Assembly (NCBI GenBank): GCA_002286855.1
Contig: NRSV01000018.1
Coordinates: 201,100 to 265,099, forward strand
Length of the DNA stretch: 64,000 nt
Direction: 5' to 3'
DNA from: Bipolaris cookei
Lineage: Eukaryota; Ascomycota; Dothideomycetes; Pleosporales; Pleosporaceae
The notes beneath the pieces were generated by a model, which did not search any database, had not been told where the DNA came from, and worked only from the letters and a program-made list of their open reading frames with translations. The translations under genes were made by a program, and so were the position numbers. Shown piece by piece: positions 30,822 to 42,202 of this stretch (positions are counted from its first letter, which is position 1; every line of letters starts with the position of its first letter).

Positions 30822-32197
30822 ATGAACGACAAGGACCCGCCGCCATTTGGCTGTATGCTACCCCAGCTCCCTCCATCACCGCCACTTCTAGCACTGACAA
30901 GCCCGGTCCAGACACCTTCTCCGACGACTTCTTCGACAATGCGGCCCCTCACTATGAAAACAATGGCCCCTCGCTGCTCAGCGACATGGAAAACCAACAG
31001 CTCGACAACTTCTTCTCCTCTACCAACCCCTTTGACCTGCTCGACCCCCAACACATACCCCCCGCTCTCGACGACAAGGCCAGCACCCACGACTACAACA
31101 ACTGGGAGGACTTCATCGCCCCGCCCACCGTACACCGCGTCACCAGCACCATACCCGACCAGGCCCGCCTCCAGGCTACCTTCCAACAAGAACCTCACCA
31201 CGCTTCCTCATCCTCGCTCCACGGCAGCTTCCTGGCAAACACCCAGGATGAGCTCCAGGCAGCTACCACCCTCTTCAACCACGCCCAGCCCTCGTATACA
31301 AACGGCCGCCTGCACAGCTTTCCTGAGCAGCCGGCTGCAGCCAGCAATTTCCTGACAAACGTCGCGCCCGGCCTGAACCACGCTCCTCTGCCAATGAGCG
31401 TGCAACCGCACGGCCTCATGAACCAGCGTATGCCCTCGCTGCTGCCGAATCATGGCGGACATGCCATAGACCCCCAGTTCCCGGCGCAGTGGACAAGCAA
31501 GGCCCCGCAGCACACCCAGACAGACTTTGGTCCGCCGTTGCAGAAGATCGACCTAAAGAGGTCATATACTTTTGGCACAGACAACTCATTCAATAGCCCA
31601 TCCGGGTACTTGGGCGCAAACGGCCGCTCGTCCGAGCACAGCACGGCAAGGCATTCCATTAACGACGTGGAAGAGACCCACCAGCATATTTTACGAGCAG
31701 TAGCAGGCATCGATACCGTACGCACTACCCCGGCTGCATATCAAGACTCATCGTCAGCCGTTGCCGGTGCATCACGCGACGATGACGACGACGAACAATC
31801 TGACGACTCCGCATCTCAGGAAGAGCATGACGACCGACCAGCAAAAAGGCGGAAGAAGTCCATAGCCCAGCCTGGAAAGGAAACCCCGAGAAAGACTGCG
31901 CGCAATGGAAAAGCTCGCAAGACGTCACTTACAGATGAGAGTAAGAAAAAGCGGGCTGCAACAAGTACGCAAAAGACACATCGCGAAAACCTGACCGAAG
32001 AGCAAAAACGAAACAACCATATTCTTTCTGAACAGAAGCGCCGAGATTTGATTAAGCAAGGCTACAAGGACTTAAACGAAGTCGTGCCTGCAGTTCGCGG
32101 TGGTGGGTTGAGCAAGAGTCAGATCTTGGTCGAGGCAGCAACGTTTTTGGAAAAGCTGATCGAGGACAACATTGCATATCGGAAAGTGACAGGGTGA
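30822..32197 (+). CDS. bHLH transcription factor, 5' end uncertain
   Basis: From about 30867 to 32197 one frame is open. The first in-frame Met of this frame is at 30986, but the sequence before it (DTFSDDFFDNAAPHY) is clearly protein-like, so the gene starts upstream. An ATG at 30822 begins MNDKDPPP in another frame. Either a splice (acceptor CCCCAG at 30866) or a one-base shift links the two. The C-terminal ~70 residues form a bHLH domain: basic region NNHILSEQKRRDLI with the His-Glu-Arg pattern for E-box contact, helix 1 GYKDLNEVVPAV, a short loop, and helix 2 SKSQILVEAATFLEKLIE, ending six residues before the stop. In front lies a Lys/Arg-rich, acidic-patched stretch that probably carries a nuclear signal. 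The N-terminal half is Gln/Asn/Ser-rich, as in activation regions. Target genes are unknown. Confidence 0.85.
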
Positions 32198-32744
32198 TGA
32201 GAAATGAAAGAAAAAAAAGTTCTGCCTCGCCTGCAACCGGCATGAGCATGTGAGTTCAGTTGGGTAACGCCTGTTGCATTGATGAGTATCGATGCCACGA
32301 GTGCTCTGCGGTGATTTTAGCACGACGGAAAGGAAACCCGTCTTTTTTTAGGAATCGGAATTAGAAAAAAACCTGTCTTACTAAGGTCATGGGCATAGGA
32401 AAAGCGGAAGAAACGAAAACAAATCTCACTGGACGCATTTTGCGCAATCCACTGAGATGGAGGATTCACTCGGTATGAATCAGGAGTTTATGGAGACTGC
32501 GATACCCCCTTCTCCCTTTTTATCTTATATTTTATATGTCGGAAAGGCAGGTATATGTGCATACATAGAAACACCGATTTTTATCTGTTGAAATATTTGA
32601 AGAGCAAAGACCGAAGAAAAGGTTATGCAACGTTACTCATAGTGTGTCCCATCACAAAACCAACATGACCTATTCGTCTTTCATTTCTACTTTGCCAAAA
32701 CCCCAACGCCGCCCCTCCGGAAAAAAAACGAGAAAAACACAAAC
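32198..32744. other. Intergenic between convergent genes
   Basis: This stretch holds the 3' flanks of the bHLH gene (+) and the GH5-like gene (-). It is A/T-rich with several A and T runs. No gene is seen. Confidence 0.5.
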
Positions 32745-35184
32745 CTACGCCTTACCCATTGCCGCCGCCATTGCCGTGTTCATAACCCCCTCCTCTGGAA
32801 TCACAATCCTCATAGCCTCATCCCTCACCCTCGCCGGCCCACTCTCCTGGCCCCTCGGCACACCAGGCATTCTCTTCTGCTTCCCCATTCTCGCACCCCC
32901 AGGTCCGAAATTCTTCTTAATCCGTGCAGAAGGGTAATCGCATCGCCCATTATCATTACAGTAGCCCGTCTTGCATTTGTTGTTGCTGCGGCAGGACGAA
33001 CCCAGACAAGTGTCTTGTGATGTACACGCCACGCAAGTGCCCCAGGAGCAGTATTCGTCGGCGGAGCAGTGCGAGGTCGATGTGCAAGGTGCGGGGTGGT
33101 GCGTTGGGGGGAGGCAGATGGGGGGAGGGGGGTTTGAGGCTGAGAGGGCGATGCGGGAAGGAAGGGAGGAGAAGAGGGAGGGGAGGGAGTCGGTGTGGCA
33201 TTGGCCTGTCAGGGCGTTTGGGCGTATGGGACCGCGTTGTTGGGCCTCGTATTCTTGTTGCGTAGGTAGGGGTGGGGGGTCATTTGGCATGCTTCTCTTG
33301 CGCTTCTGGGCGGGGGGCTGGATGGTTGTGCGGGCGGTGCAGGAGCTGCATTTGCCAGCTGAGCAGAGGAGATGGGGCTGGCAGGGTGTTTTGGAGGTGC
33401 ACATGTCGCCTATTTTGCCGGGTTGCGTGGAGTCGTTGGTGCAGACGCTGTTTTTACACAAAAGGTGCGGGAGACAGCCGTCTTGGGCGTCACAAAGGTG
33501 GCCTTCGCAGCCAAAGGTGCAGTCGGCTTGTTCGAGTACGAAGGGGTTCAGGGGGATTGAGGTAATGTTTGAGAGACCGAGGCGCTGGATGGCGAATTCT
33601 TGCGTATTCGAGTTTGTGAGCATTGAGCGGAGCTTTTGGGCGGTTTTTTCGTCTTCCGTCAGGGGCTTGATGGAGAAGGGAGCTGGGAGGTACGTGGACC
33701 AGTTGAAGTTTGATCGTGCGGTTCGAGCGGCTTTCAACGCTTGTTTGAGAGCGGTCCAGCTGGTGTAGCTGGGGTGAATGGGATTGATTCGAGCGGTCTT
33801 TCCCTCGTTGATGGTTGTGAGGTGCGAGTATAGCTATTTTAGTCTTGTTAGTATATCTTCTAGTTCCTTTGCTCGTTGCGAGTGTAAGGTTGAAAAACGT
33901 CCGGGAAAATTGACGTACCCAAGGTATTCCCCTATAGTTCAACGCATTGCCCTGATCAAACAAGGCTTCTTGTTTGTAAAACAATCCAAAATCGTCATTA
34001 TGTACATAACTCCACTCCTCGACTAACAACAATTTCCCATCGCCCTTCTTCTTGCCTTTGGCGCGACCCGTCAGCGTATTTCCAGGCACAAACATATTCG
34101 CCCAGGATGTTCCTGCTGTGGCGTTGTGTTGCTTGGAAAAATATCCGTGGATCCCGATGATGTCGATGGCTTTGCAATCAAACACACTGTCAGGGAAGTT
34201 TTGCCACTCATCTGGTTTCTGGGAGCCTGATACACCGCCGCTGATGACGGCGATGGAAGATGCATCGAGACCGAGTGTAAATTTCAGATGAGAGGCCATG
34301 TCACAGATCCAGGACTCGCCAGCGGGAATGGGGAATATGCCGCTAAAAGGTTGATTTTGGATGTCGACGCCCTGTGCGACGTTAGAAATTCATAAAGATT
34401 TACATTTAGATTCAAGGAGATGCTTACAAGAATGACTTCAGAGAGTGTGCTCCATGAACGTCCGTCAAAGTTTTTGGAGGGATAGTGTTTGAAGAAGACT
34501 TCGAGACGAGTTTTGTATAATTCTCGATCTATCAAGCACAATTAACGTTATCTTTTTCGAAGGAAAAAAAATGGAGACATACATTTATCTGAACTGTAGA
34601 AGTCAAGAAAGTATCCTCTGAGATCCTTGCAGTATGCATCGCAGGGAACATCGTTAGATCCCCGAAGTGCATGCGCATCGTGCGGGGCAATGATGACTTT
34701 CATCTGGCCTATACGCTTCTGTTAACACATGGAAGGGCAAGTTCAGACAGTGCGGTGTATTGTACCCTTGGAAAGGTGGTGAATAGCCGCCAACGTGTCA
34801 TCGAATTGGTCGAGCAAAGACCTGTCAAAAGAGCCCAGCTCTTGCTCAGGCTATATAAATTCGTCAACCAAGTGCCCTCTTTCTTCTCCATAAGCACTCC
34901 TCTTACATCTGGATGGAGATCATCTGGGCGTACTATGAAATCATTAGCATATAATGGTGGAGTTTTGAAAACTACTACATACTGAAAAGCCGTATGACTC
35001 TTGCACCGCTCTTGATGACTTCCCTAATAGTATTGTCTCTGTGCTCCGGTGCAAAGAATTGCAGCTGGGGGTAATTGACACCACCAAAAGAATGATGGTC
35101 GGCCGTGATTCTCAAACTGGCGGATACTGGCTCCATCCATGTCGCTAGTGACACCAGTGTCACAAGAAGAGTTGAGAAGATCAT
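32745..35184 (-). CDS. Secreted GH5-like protein with Cys-rich (Dickkopf-like) tail (693 aa)
   Basis: Seven exons: 35184-34983, 34932-34907, 34850-34766, 34708-34583, 34528-34428, 34371-33919 and 33833-32745. All introns are 50-90 bp with GT...AG ends and compatible phases. The N-terminus is a signal peptide (about 1-22). The next ~300 residues read as a beta/alpha barrel: FGGVNYPQLQFF, GARVIRLFIRPDDLHPD, KVIIAPHDAHALRG, EVILGVDIQNQP and KLLLVEEWSYV. The positions match GH5-type enzymes, but where the acid/base Glu of an NEP motif is expected the residue is Gln (Q187, codon CAA). The likely nucleophile E299 is kept. From about residue 400, two Cys-rich modules (CTFGCEGHLC... and CSADEYCSWGTC...) resemble the Dickkopf N-terminal cysteine-rich domain found in fungal surface proteins. 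A barrel with one catalytic acid missing may bind rather than cut a polysaccharide. Confidence 0.8.
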
Positions 35185-36021
35185 TCTTGCTCGGGAAACA
35201 TGAACAGATCCGTGACCAAATTTTCAAACGCTGCCTACTTGACACCATATAAGTCTTTTACTAGCATGTGGACACGTATAGGCGATGCCCTACATGGACA
35301 TGTCTTCAGCAGCTGCTAGGTATAATGTTTACGATATTGAGGTTGCTCATATAAGTAGATTAATTGCGGTGCTTCGTGCAGCCAATCACGCGTCACATAA
35401 GGTTAAAGTTGGCAGGGATGTAAACTTTGACGACGGGAGAATGATATTGACTAGGTAAGATAGGCCATGTGAACGAAGTCAACGTCGATCCGACTGACAT
35501 TGCGGCTGCAATAGCCGGCGAGTCGCCTAAAGGAGAACGATGGCAATGAGAGCAGAAAGGTCTTGTGACCCAGAGCGATCAAAATGTGCAATACCGATCG
35601 GGAATCACTTATGAATGGCCTTGTATAATGTGGAGCTATTAGTTGGTTCCTGTTTTTGCCCAAATAGTTTTGAGACGCGGGGTCCGCTTCAGGGTACGAT
35701 ACTTAGGCTCGGCGAACCGGCGCTGTACTCCGCGTCCAAAATGATACGAGGCCCGGGAACAAGTAAGATTCCAGTTTCAGGTACGACGCTTCTGTATCTG
35801 TGACCATATGCAGGTTTCTATGCAAGACTTGTAGTCCCGCGGCAGCCGGCTCTTGTGGAGACATGTCTATCCGAGCTTATGTCTAGCATTCATGCATGGA
35901 GAGAGGACGCAGAACGGCTGCGTCACACATGCAAAACCTGTCTCCGTGAATCATGCACAAAGTAGACCAACGGTCTCTGTTCAGAATAAGTTGCCTCAGT
36001 AATGGCTACCTTGGGTGAGCC
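35185..36021. other. Intergenic
   Basis: No gene is supported. The first part is the promoter side of the GH5-like gene (-), the last part the 3' flank of the Cnl2-type gene (-). Confidence 0.5.
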
Positions 36022-36652
36022 TCACCCTACTAGCTTTCCACATACAGTCTCGAGTTGTCGAAGGGCTACAGTAACCTCCTCTCCGAGACTATCACCACTG
36101 GTCGATGCAGGGAAGCGACCGTGTCGTAAGTCGCTGAGTGCGCCAACTACATCTTGCATCTCGCGCAAGACGTCTCTATTCTGCTGCTCTATCTCCGCAA
36201 TCTGTGCCTCGAGACTTTGGCAAGCCTCTTCAATGTCGGAGTAGACCGTCTGTAGCGTGTGTGGTTTCTTGCGACCCTCGCCGGATAGCTGTGTATCGTG
36301 TAAGCAAGCTGGAGATGATGTTACAAGGTCGATGCTCACAAACCTCTTGCTCCATCTGAAGTGCAATGGGGTCTAGTCCTGCGACAGTTGCATTGTCGAC
36401 CTGACGCCTCTCGTGCGCATACTCGCGCCTCAACTGTCTTGATCGCTTGACCTCATCAGCAATGTCTCGACGGACAAGCTCTATATCCTTGTCGCGCAGT
36501 CTTTGGAGCTCCCGGTATATGTCCTGGACAGCCGGGTTGGCACGATGGGCACGGGGGAATATGTCGGTGAACTCGCGCAGTGTGATGAAGTCGCGCAGGG
36601 AAGCCGGAGTTAGTAGAAAGTCACCTAAAATCTTGGCTTCTTGCGAGGACAT
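36022..36652 (-). CDS. Kinetochore protein of the Cnl2/Nkp2 family (191 aa)
   Basis: Exons 36652-36344 and 36288-36022 are joined by a 55-bp phase-0 intron with an unusual GTTTGT donor and an ACACAG acceptor. The N-terminal ~85 residues fit the Cnl2/NKP2 family pattern: KILGDFLLTPASLRDFITLREFTDIFP, then RANPAVQDIYRELQ and a long basic helix. The C-terminal half is a coiled coil (QSLEAQIAEIEQQNRDV). In fission yeast Cnl2 and in budding yeast Nkp2 belong to the inner kinetochore (Mis6/Ctf19-type complex). The start was set at MSSQEAK because the family begins just there; the frame is open for 93 more codons upstream, which would fall in the shared promoter with Eaf3. The gene looks intact. Confidence 0.85.
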
Positions 36653-36997
36653 GGTCGGTATAGAGACTGTGCAGTGACAGGGCAGTGTCGTTGGTGGGCT
36701 GCTGGAAGGAGTCCTGACAACGCGACGCGTGCTGGTCCGTGCGAGAAAAGACTCTCGTGAATCGCCTGGGACGACATTGTAGCAAACGTCGACTGATTTT
36801 GTCTGGCCGGATCCATCGGTTGGCTCTTCATTTTGGCCGAAATCAGCACTCACGTTGTCGCGGTAGTCATCTTCGTAAGGCTGGTAGTACTCACAGGGGC
36901 ACGCGATACGTGGTCGGTGAATCTCGCGCACCTTTTACGCCTTCCCTTCTGACTGCCAAACACTTCAACATCAAAATTGCCAGATATCATCGCAACC
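36653..36997. promoter_or_regulatory. Bidirectional promoter region, Cnl2-type gene / Eaf3
   Basis: 345 bp separate the divergent start codons of the kinetochore gene (-) and the Eaf3 gene (+), so both promoters must share it unless the upstream extension of the Cnl2-type frame is coding. No specific factor site is claimed. Confidence 0.55.
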
Positions 36998-38301
36998 ATG
37001 GCGCCAGCAGCTGCATCAGAGGCGACGTTCAGGAAAGACGAGAAAGTGTTTTGTTTTCATCACGAGCTGCTGTACGAGGCCAAGGTCCTTGAAGTCCGAC
37101 CCGTCGAAGGCGACGAGAAGAAGAATGGCTTCGAGTACAGAGTACACTACAAGGGATGGAAGAACACGTACGTATATCTCAATTTACTTATTTCACGTCT
37201 ACTCGCTGTTCCTGCATCTCCGACTGTTAAGTCATGTTTGCCTTGTCCCCACATGCACTTCAGCCCCCTTTCGCAACCAGGATACCACTGCTTCCGAGAC
37301 GGGCCTATATCATCTCGAAAACATGTAATCTGCTTATACACACTCTGCTGCCATCTTTGAGTCAATTTTTAACTCTCTGCAGCTGGGACGACTGGGTTCC
37401 CGAGGACCGCCTACGCAAGCTAACCCCCGAGAACCGAGAGTTGGCCAACAACTTGAGACACGAGATGCTGGCCGCTCAACGCGCTGCAAGAGCTCAGCCC
37501 GCGCCCGCTAAGAAGAAGGCGCAGAGCTCAGTGCGTGGCAGTGAAGAACGACAAAGTTCTGTCACTGCTGCACCTCGTGGTCAAAAGAGGGTTCGCGACA
37601 ACGACCTCGAAAAGGTATGAAGGCTCGGCGAGGCCAAGCGACTTCTTTGCCTCGAGACGACCGGCTAACTGAACCCCAGGAAGAGACATTCCAGAACAAG
37701 CTGGCTGTCAGGATTTACATGCCCGACAGGCTGAAAAGTCTCTTGGTTGATGACTGGGAAAACATCACCAAGAACCTGCAGCTAGTGCAGCTGCCTTCAG
37801 CGCATCCGGCCGGTGTGATTCTTGATGAGTATCAGAAATACGCCATTCAAACTGGAGCTCGCAGCAGCACCGAACGCGACATTCTTGAAGAGGTGATTGC
37901 AGGTCTCAAAGAGTACTTCAACAAGAGTGTTGGGCGTCTCCTGTTGTACCGCTTTGAGCGCGAGCAGTTTTACGATATCTGGACGCGCATTCAACAGCCG
38001 ACTGACGAGCTCGCTGGCAAGACGCTCGCCGAGATTTACGGTGGTGAGCACCTTTTGCGCCTTCTGGGTAAGTTGTCCCCAAGAATACGGATATAGTGAT
38101 GATTAACCATGTGTTTTAGTTACGATGCCAGAGCTTATTGCTCAGACCAACATGGATCACCAGGCAGTTACTCGCTTGCGCGAAGAACTCAGCCAGATGA
38201 CAACGTGGCTGTCCAAGGATGCCCAGATCAACACGTTCTTTGTGCCCACTTATGAGAGCCCAGGGCAAGCTTATATCGACAAGGTCAAGTCGAGTACGTA
38301 G
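36998..38301 (+). CDS. EAF3: Eaf3/MRG15-type chromatin protein (323 aa)
   Basis: Four exons (36998-37167, 37383-37614, 37680-38067, 38120-38301) give 323 residues. Intron 1 is long for this region (215 bp); the others are 65 and 52 bp. The N-terminal chromo-barrel contains KVFCFHHELLYEAKVLEV and, across intron 1, HYKGWKNTWDDWVPEDRLRK. A Lys/Ala-rich linker follows (residues ~85-130). From residue ~135 the MRG domain runs to the C-terminus, with VQLPSAHPAGVILDEYQKY, RLLLYRFEREQFYDI and HLLRLLVTMPELIAQTNMD. In yeast, Eaf3 belongs to the NuA4 acetyltransferase and the Rpd3S deacetylase and reads H3K36 methylation in transcribed genes. The start codon has an ideal context (CAACCATGGC). No defect is seen. 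Confidence 0.95.
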
Positions 38302-38549
38302 GAGGATGCCAAACTCGACTGCAAGAGACCAAGAGCCTCTAATCTGTTTTCCTGTTGAGTCATTCTGACACAAATGTACTATGATCTGCTGCATGGACGT
38401 GGGCACTGTTTGGTTGGCGCACTGGCGTTGTAGTTGGAAGGGTCGGGGTAAGAGTATTCGGGTGATACCGACATCTTCTCTTTACACGGATTCTAGCATA
38501 TTAATATACGTTTCGACGAAGATTTTGTTTTTTTGTGTCTCATGACGTC

Positions 38550-39293
38550 TTAAAATTTCTTGATTACATCCTCCAAGACCCCCACAGCCCAGCTCAGGCA
38601 TTTGGCCATGTTCTCCCCAGCTTCCTTGGGCATGCCATGAATGTCAGTCTCTGTGCAGACTTTACTATTTAGCTGACCGTTGACATCGCCGTTTTCAAAC
38701 AAGAAACTGTGGTCGTGAACATAGTTGGGCCACACAATCTTGTCTACATAACCTGGGGGGTCTTGCCAGAAGCCTTCGAGCGTCACGTATCCACTCCTGG
38801 CCTCGCGCCTCCGCTTTGCAGTCTCGTAGCTGGTGCGGAGAAAAAGACGGACGTCAAAGGTGGAGCGTATGTCTTTCATGTCTTGGGAAAAGAGTAGGAA
38901 GCCATCCACAATGCATATCCGCTTTTCGCTCCACTCTGGCTTGCCCTTAAGCAAACCGGCAACTCGCTCGCGCAGTGCCTGGACCTCGGATTCAGGCACG
39001 CCATGCTCACCAACGCTATTCTGGTCTTCTTGGCTGACTAGCCAGTCTGGACTCTTGCCCTGGTCTTTGATGTGGTGCAGGGCTTGCTTGAGCGCAGGCA
39101 GATTGAGTGACTCGATGCAGTCCCAGTCTTGGATTCCATTCTTGACAGGGATCTGAGCATCCGTCAGGTAAAAGTCGTCGAGATGCAGGATGAAGAGTTT
39201 AGAGGGAGGGAACACGTCGCGCAGTAGGCGGGACAGCGTTGTCTTGCCGGAAGATGAGGGGCCCGATATGCCGACAAGGAGGGGTGAGGACAT
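38550..39293 (-). CDS. NRK1: Nicotinamide riboside kinase
   Basis: A single-exon, 247-residue P-loop kinase. The Walker A motif GPSSSGKT is at residues 11-18, followed by LHLDDFYLTDAQIPV, where the Asp pair and Tyr fit the nucleoside-binding part of Nrk enzymes. DWDCIESLNLPAL and IVDGFLLFS (Walker-B-like) come next, then RTSYETAKRRREARSGY as a lid region, with FWQDPPGYVDKIVWPNYV at the end of the core. This order is that of Nrk1, which phosphorylates nicotinamide riboside to NMN in the NAD salvage route in the cytosol. The length is close to yeast Nrk1 (240 aa). It diverges from the ARMH3-like gene with 325 bp between starts and is convergent with Eaf3. Confidence 0.93.
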   Translation of the reverse strand: MSSPLLVGISGPSSSGKTTLSRLLRDVFPPSKLFILHLDDFYLTDAQIPVKNGIQDWDCIESLNLPALKQALHHIKDQGKSPDWLVSQEDQNSVGEHGVPESEVQALRERVAGLLKGKPEWSEKRICIVDGFLLFSQDMKDIRSTFDVRLFLRTSYETAKRRREARSGYVTLEGFWQDPPGYVDKIVWPNYVHDHSFLFENGDVNGQLNSKVCTETDIHGMPKEAGENMAKCLSWAVGVLEDVIKKF

Positions 39294-39618
39294 GGTGATG
39301 GTGGTGGGGGTTGTCTACATCCACGACGGTTTCTGATGGCTATGCGTTTGTTGGAGTAAATGAGGCACCGGTACAGGTACTCTGCGCATACTAGCGTCCT
39401 ATATGCGAGGCGCTTCTATTCGTACCTGGGTTAGAGTAGCCTTGACATGCAATCTGATCTCACACGTGCGAAATGGTGGGGCCATCGATCGTCGACGGCC
39501 CGCTAATTAGGTCCCCGTGTCCCAAGCCTGCACGACGCGACACCAGTACTTATACATACATACGCACATATATGCTACGATTTTACCTGCTCGGCAGAAA
39601 CAATTCACGCCAGCAGCC
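39294..39618. promoter_or_regulatory. Bidirectional promoter region, NRK / ARMH3-like gene
   Basis: 325 bp lie between the divergent start codons. A TACATACATACGCACATATAT-type stretch near 39553-39575 is the only obvious low-complexity piece. No factor site is claimed. Confidence 0.5.
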
Positions 39619-41746
39619 ATGGAGCCATCGCCGCTGACCCAAGTCTCGCGGCCCCAGATCTTCCAGCCCAAGATCATTCACCTCTACGAAACCCTATTCA
39701 AGGTGCGCTGGTGTCGAATGCGCCTCAACACCACGCCGCTAACCCACGACAGCAAACAGACGACGAGCCTGCAGAGCCCTCAGAAGGATTCTGGCGGGAG
39801 TTATTTCTACACAAGCCGGAGCCAGCGGGACTCAAGCGTGTCCTGGCTTCGATGGCGCCCGACGAGATGTTGCATCAGCAAGCCCATTCGCAGCAACTCT
39901 TTAGCCAGGCCATGTTGCGCATAAAGCACGCCAAAGCACCGGCCGACGACATCGCCCTCGAGGTACGCCCACGACATGCGCATTCACAGGCCGCACGCGC
40001 TTACCGCTTAGACCTTGACAGTCTTCCTCGACGCCGCCCTTGCTAAGAAGTACACCAACCCAAGCTCCGACATCATCTCTGTCCTCGCTGGTCTCAACGA
40101 TGCCGATGCCGTCATGACCGACTTTGTCGCTACACTGGACACTACCATACGTAATGGACGAGACAGTATGTTATCTCGCTGTTAGTTGCAACAGGAAGCT
40201 GACCACGAACAGTACCGCTGCGCCAAAAGGCGATTCGATGCGCTCTCGCCATGACTGCTGCGGGCTTCCAGACAGCACTCCCCTCCTACTTCACCCACCG
40301 AGATCTCTTCCCCGCACTCGTCAAGTATACACATGACTGTGACAACAGCACCGACATTCTGCCTGCCCTATACCTTCTCGGCCTACTCGCAAACTACAAC
40401 AAGTTCGAGATCCAGAATCCCTACAGACTGCGACTGGAGGATTTCATAAACGATGCCATTATACAAGACACGATAGCATGTCTAGGCGCTACTTGCACAA
40501 AACTGCGCGACGCCTACGTAGCCGTTCAGGATGACATGCCCGAAGGCTGGACGCTGGGCTCGACGTTGAGCTACATTGGCCTGGGCGCTCTCGCTCCAAA
40601 TTCTCGGCCTACATCACCCGTGCCCCCACCCCCGGACGAAGCAAAATCGCTCTTTGCCGGAATGTAAGTATAAATGACTGTAATATACCCAACAACTGCT
40701 GATAATAATCTAGGCCAGGGCCAGAGGCTGGCGTGCTCCTCTCTACCTTTGACTTTGCCAATGCCAACAAGGTCTTCTGTTACAACCTGGTTACCTTTGG
40801 GCTGGGCAACAAGAACCAATCGTCGCCCTTTAGCGAGTTCCTCTCCGTGACTTCTTACATGTTCCAGCATGCACATCGGTCTACCAGAGCCGCCTTGTAC
40901 ACGTATCTAAATCTGTTCGTCCTGCAAATACTCGTCGAGGACCCGGCGCTCTGCAAGCGCTTGTGCAGTGATGAGACGAAGCTCTCGGTGCGCCTGTGTC
41001 GCCAAAGACAGCCCTACCTTCCAATCGTGAGAGGCGAACGGGTTCCTGCAGCCATCATCCTAGACATGATGTCCGATGGCATCAGTCACAACCTGCGGAG
41101 ACGGTTGGATGTAGATTTTTACATGTAAGTCTTTTACTGCTGCCGCCATTTCTTGGCTAACATACGAAGACTATGCCTTGGTGTTTTGTTGCGGCTGCTC
41201 TCGTACCTCAGTCGCACAAAAGCCCGCATCACGTACCACTGGTCAGAACTTTGGAGAACGTTATTGTCGTTTGTCCGCTTCCTCACCACGTACGAGAGTG
41301 ACATCAAATCAAACTACAAGTCGAATAGCATGATCAATCTCTTGGTAAACCTATTGGCTTTTGCCCTCTCCAGTGGAGAAAACTTCCTTCCCGACTCTGC
41401 GGCATATGACGATCTCTTCTACAAACTAGTTGAGAGTGGCGATGTCCTCATCAAATTTAGAGATGCCTTTGGCCTATCTGGTCAGGCCGACTCGATGCAG
41501 ACACTTGTCAATGTCTCATCTCATTATCATTCACTGCTAGAGGAGAAGGGGAAATCGCGCAGCAAGCATCTAAGTCCACAAGAAGTGCAAGTTGTAATCA
41601 AGCAGGGATACGAGACTCTGTCTATTGATGCCAGCGAAGGCTTGGATCGATGGGAAGCTTTCCGTGAAGCGGATTTCAAGTCGCTTTTGAAAAAGATTGC
41701 GAGGGCCGCTGTGGAAGATGCCAAAGCGTTGAACAGCGATAGCTGA
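39619..41746 (+). CDS. ARMH3-like (C10orf76/DUF1741) helical-repeat protein (628 aa)
   Basis: Six exons (39619-39702, 39753-39962, 40012-40165, 40213-40663, 40714-41124, 41170-41746) with 45-50-bp introns give 628 residues. The protein is almost all alpha-helical. FQPKIIHLYETLF opens it, GFWRELFLHKPEP follows, and the C-terminal third holds the conserved domain with GISHNLRRRLDVDFY, LCLGVLLRLLSYLSRTKARITYHW, LWRTLLSFVRFLTTYE and SGDVLIKFRDAF. This is the signature of the C10orf76/ARMH3 family. In human cells ARMH3 binds PI4KB and GBF1 at the Golgi and supports phosphatidylinositol-4-phosphate and Arf1 activation; whether the fungal protein does the same is not known to me. The initiator context is GCAGCCATGGAG. 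No defects are visible. Confidence 0.88.
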
Positions 41747-42202
41747 GGCCAGTATTTAACGATAGCCATTACAACACGATTCGCAACAATGGGGTCTACA
41801 TGATACCATCTGGATTACTTTTCAGTAGCACAAATGCAAAACACCAGTAATGAACATTCATCGAAGAGCGTGTGGTTGCATTCTTTGGTACTAGGGCCCT
41901 GTTGAGCGGAATTACGTGCATGACTGCGTTCTAGCTGTATCTGTTAGCTGTGTTACTTGGTACACCCAAAGACAAGACCTCGAGTACATGTCAGCACTAC
42001 AGTATCGAACCTGGTTGCCGGTGTCAATCAGGGATCGCTGGACTTATACATTACCCTCAATTCCTCGTAGCCAGTGCGAAACGTTGCATTTTCCCATTCC
42101 AAGTCCAAGTATATGATTCTTGTTAATGTCCTGAGACACCTTTCTTCTTTACTCAAGTCATAGACTCGCTGTCTGCAAGCGATGGCTTTTGTGCCGCCTC
42201 CC
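41747..42202. other. Intergenic
   Basis: This stretch holds the 3' flank of the ARMH3-like gene and the promoter of the tail-anchored unknown. No gene is seen. Confidence 0.5.

Noticed and set aside
36653..36931. N-terminal extension of the Cnl2-type protein by 93 codons
   Set aside because: The family starts at MSSQEAK; the extension would occupy the shared promoter with Eaf3 and does not resemble the family.
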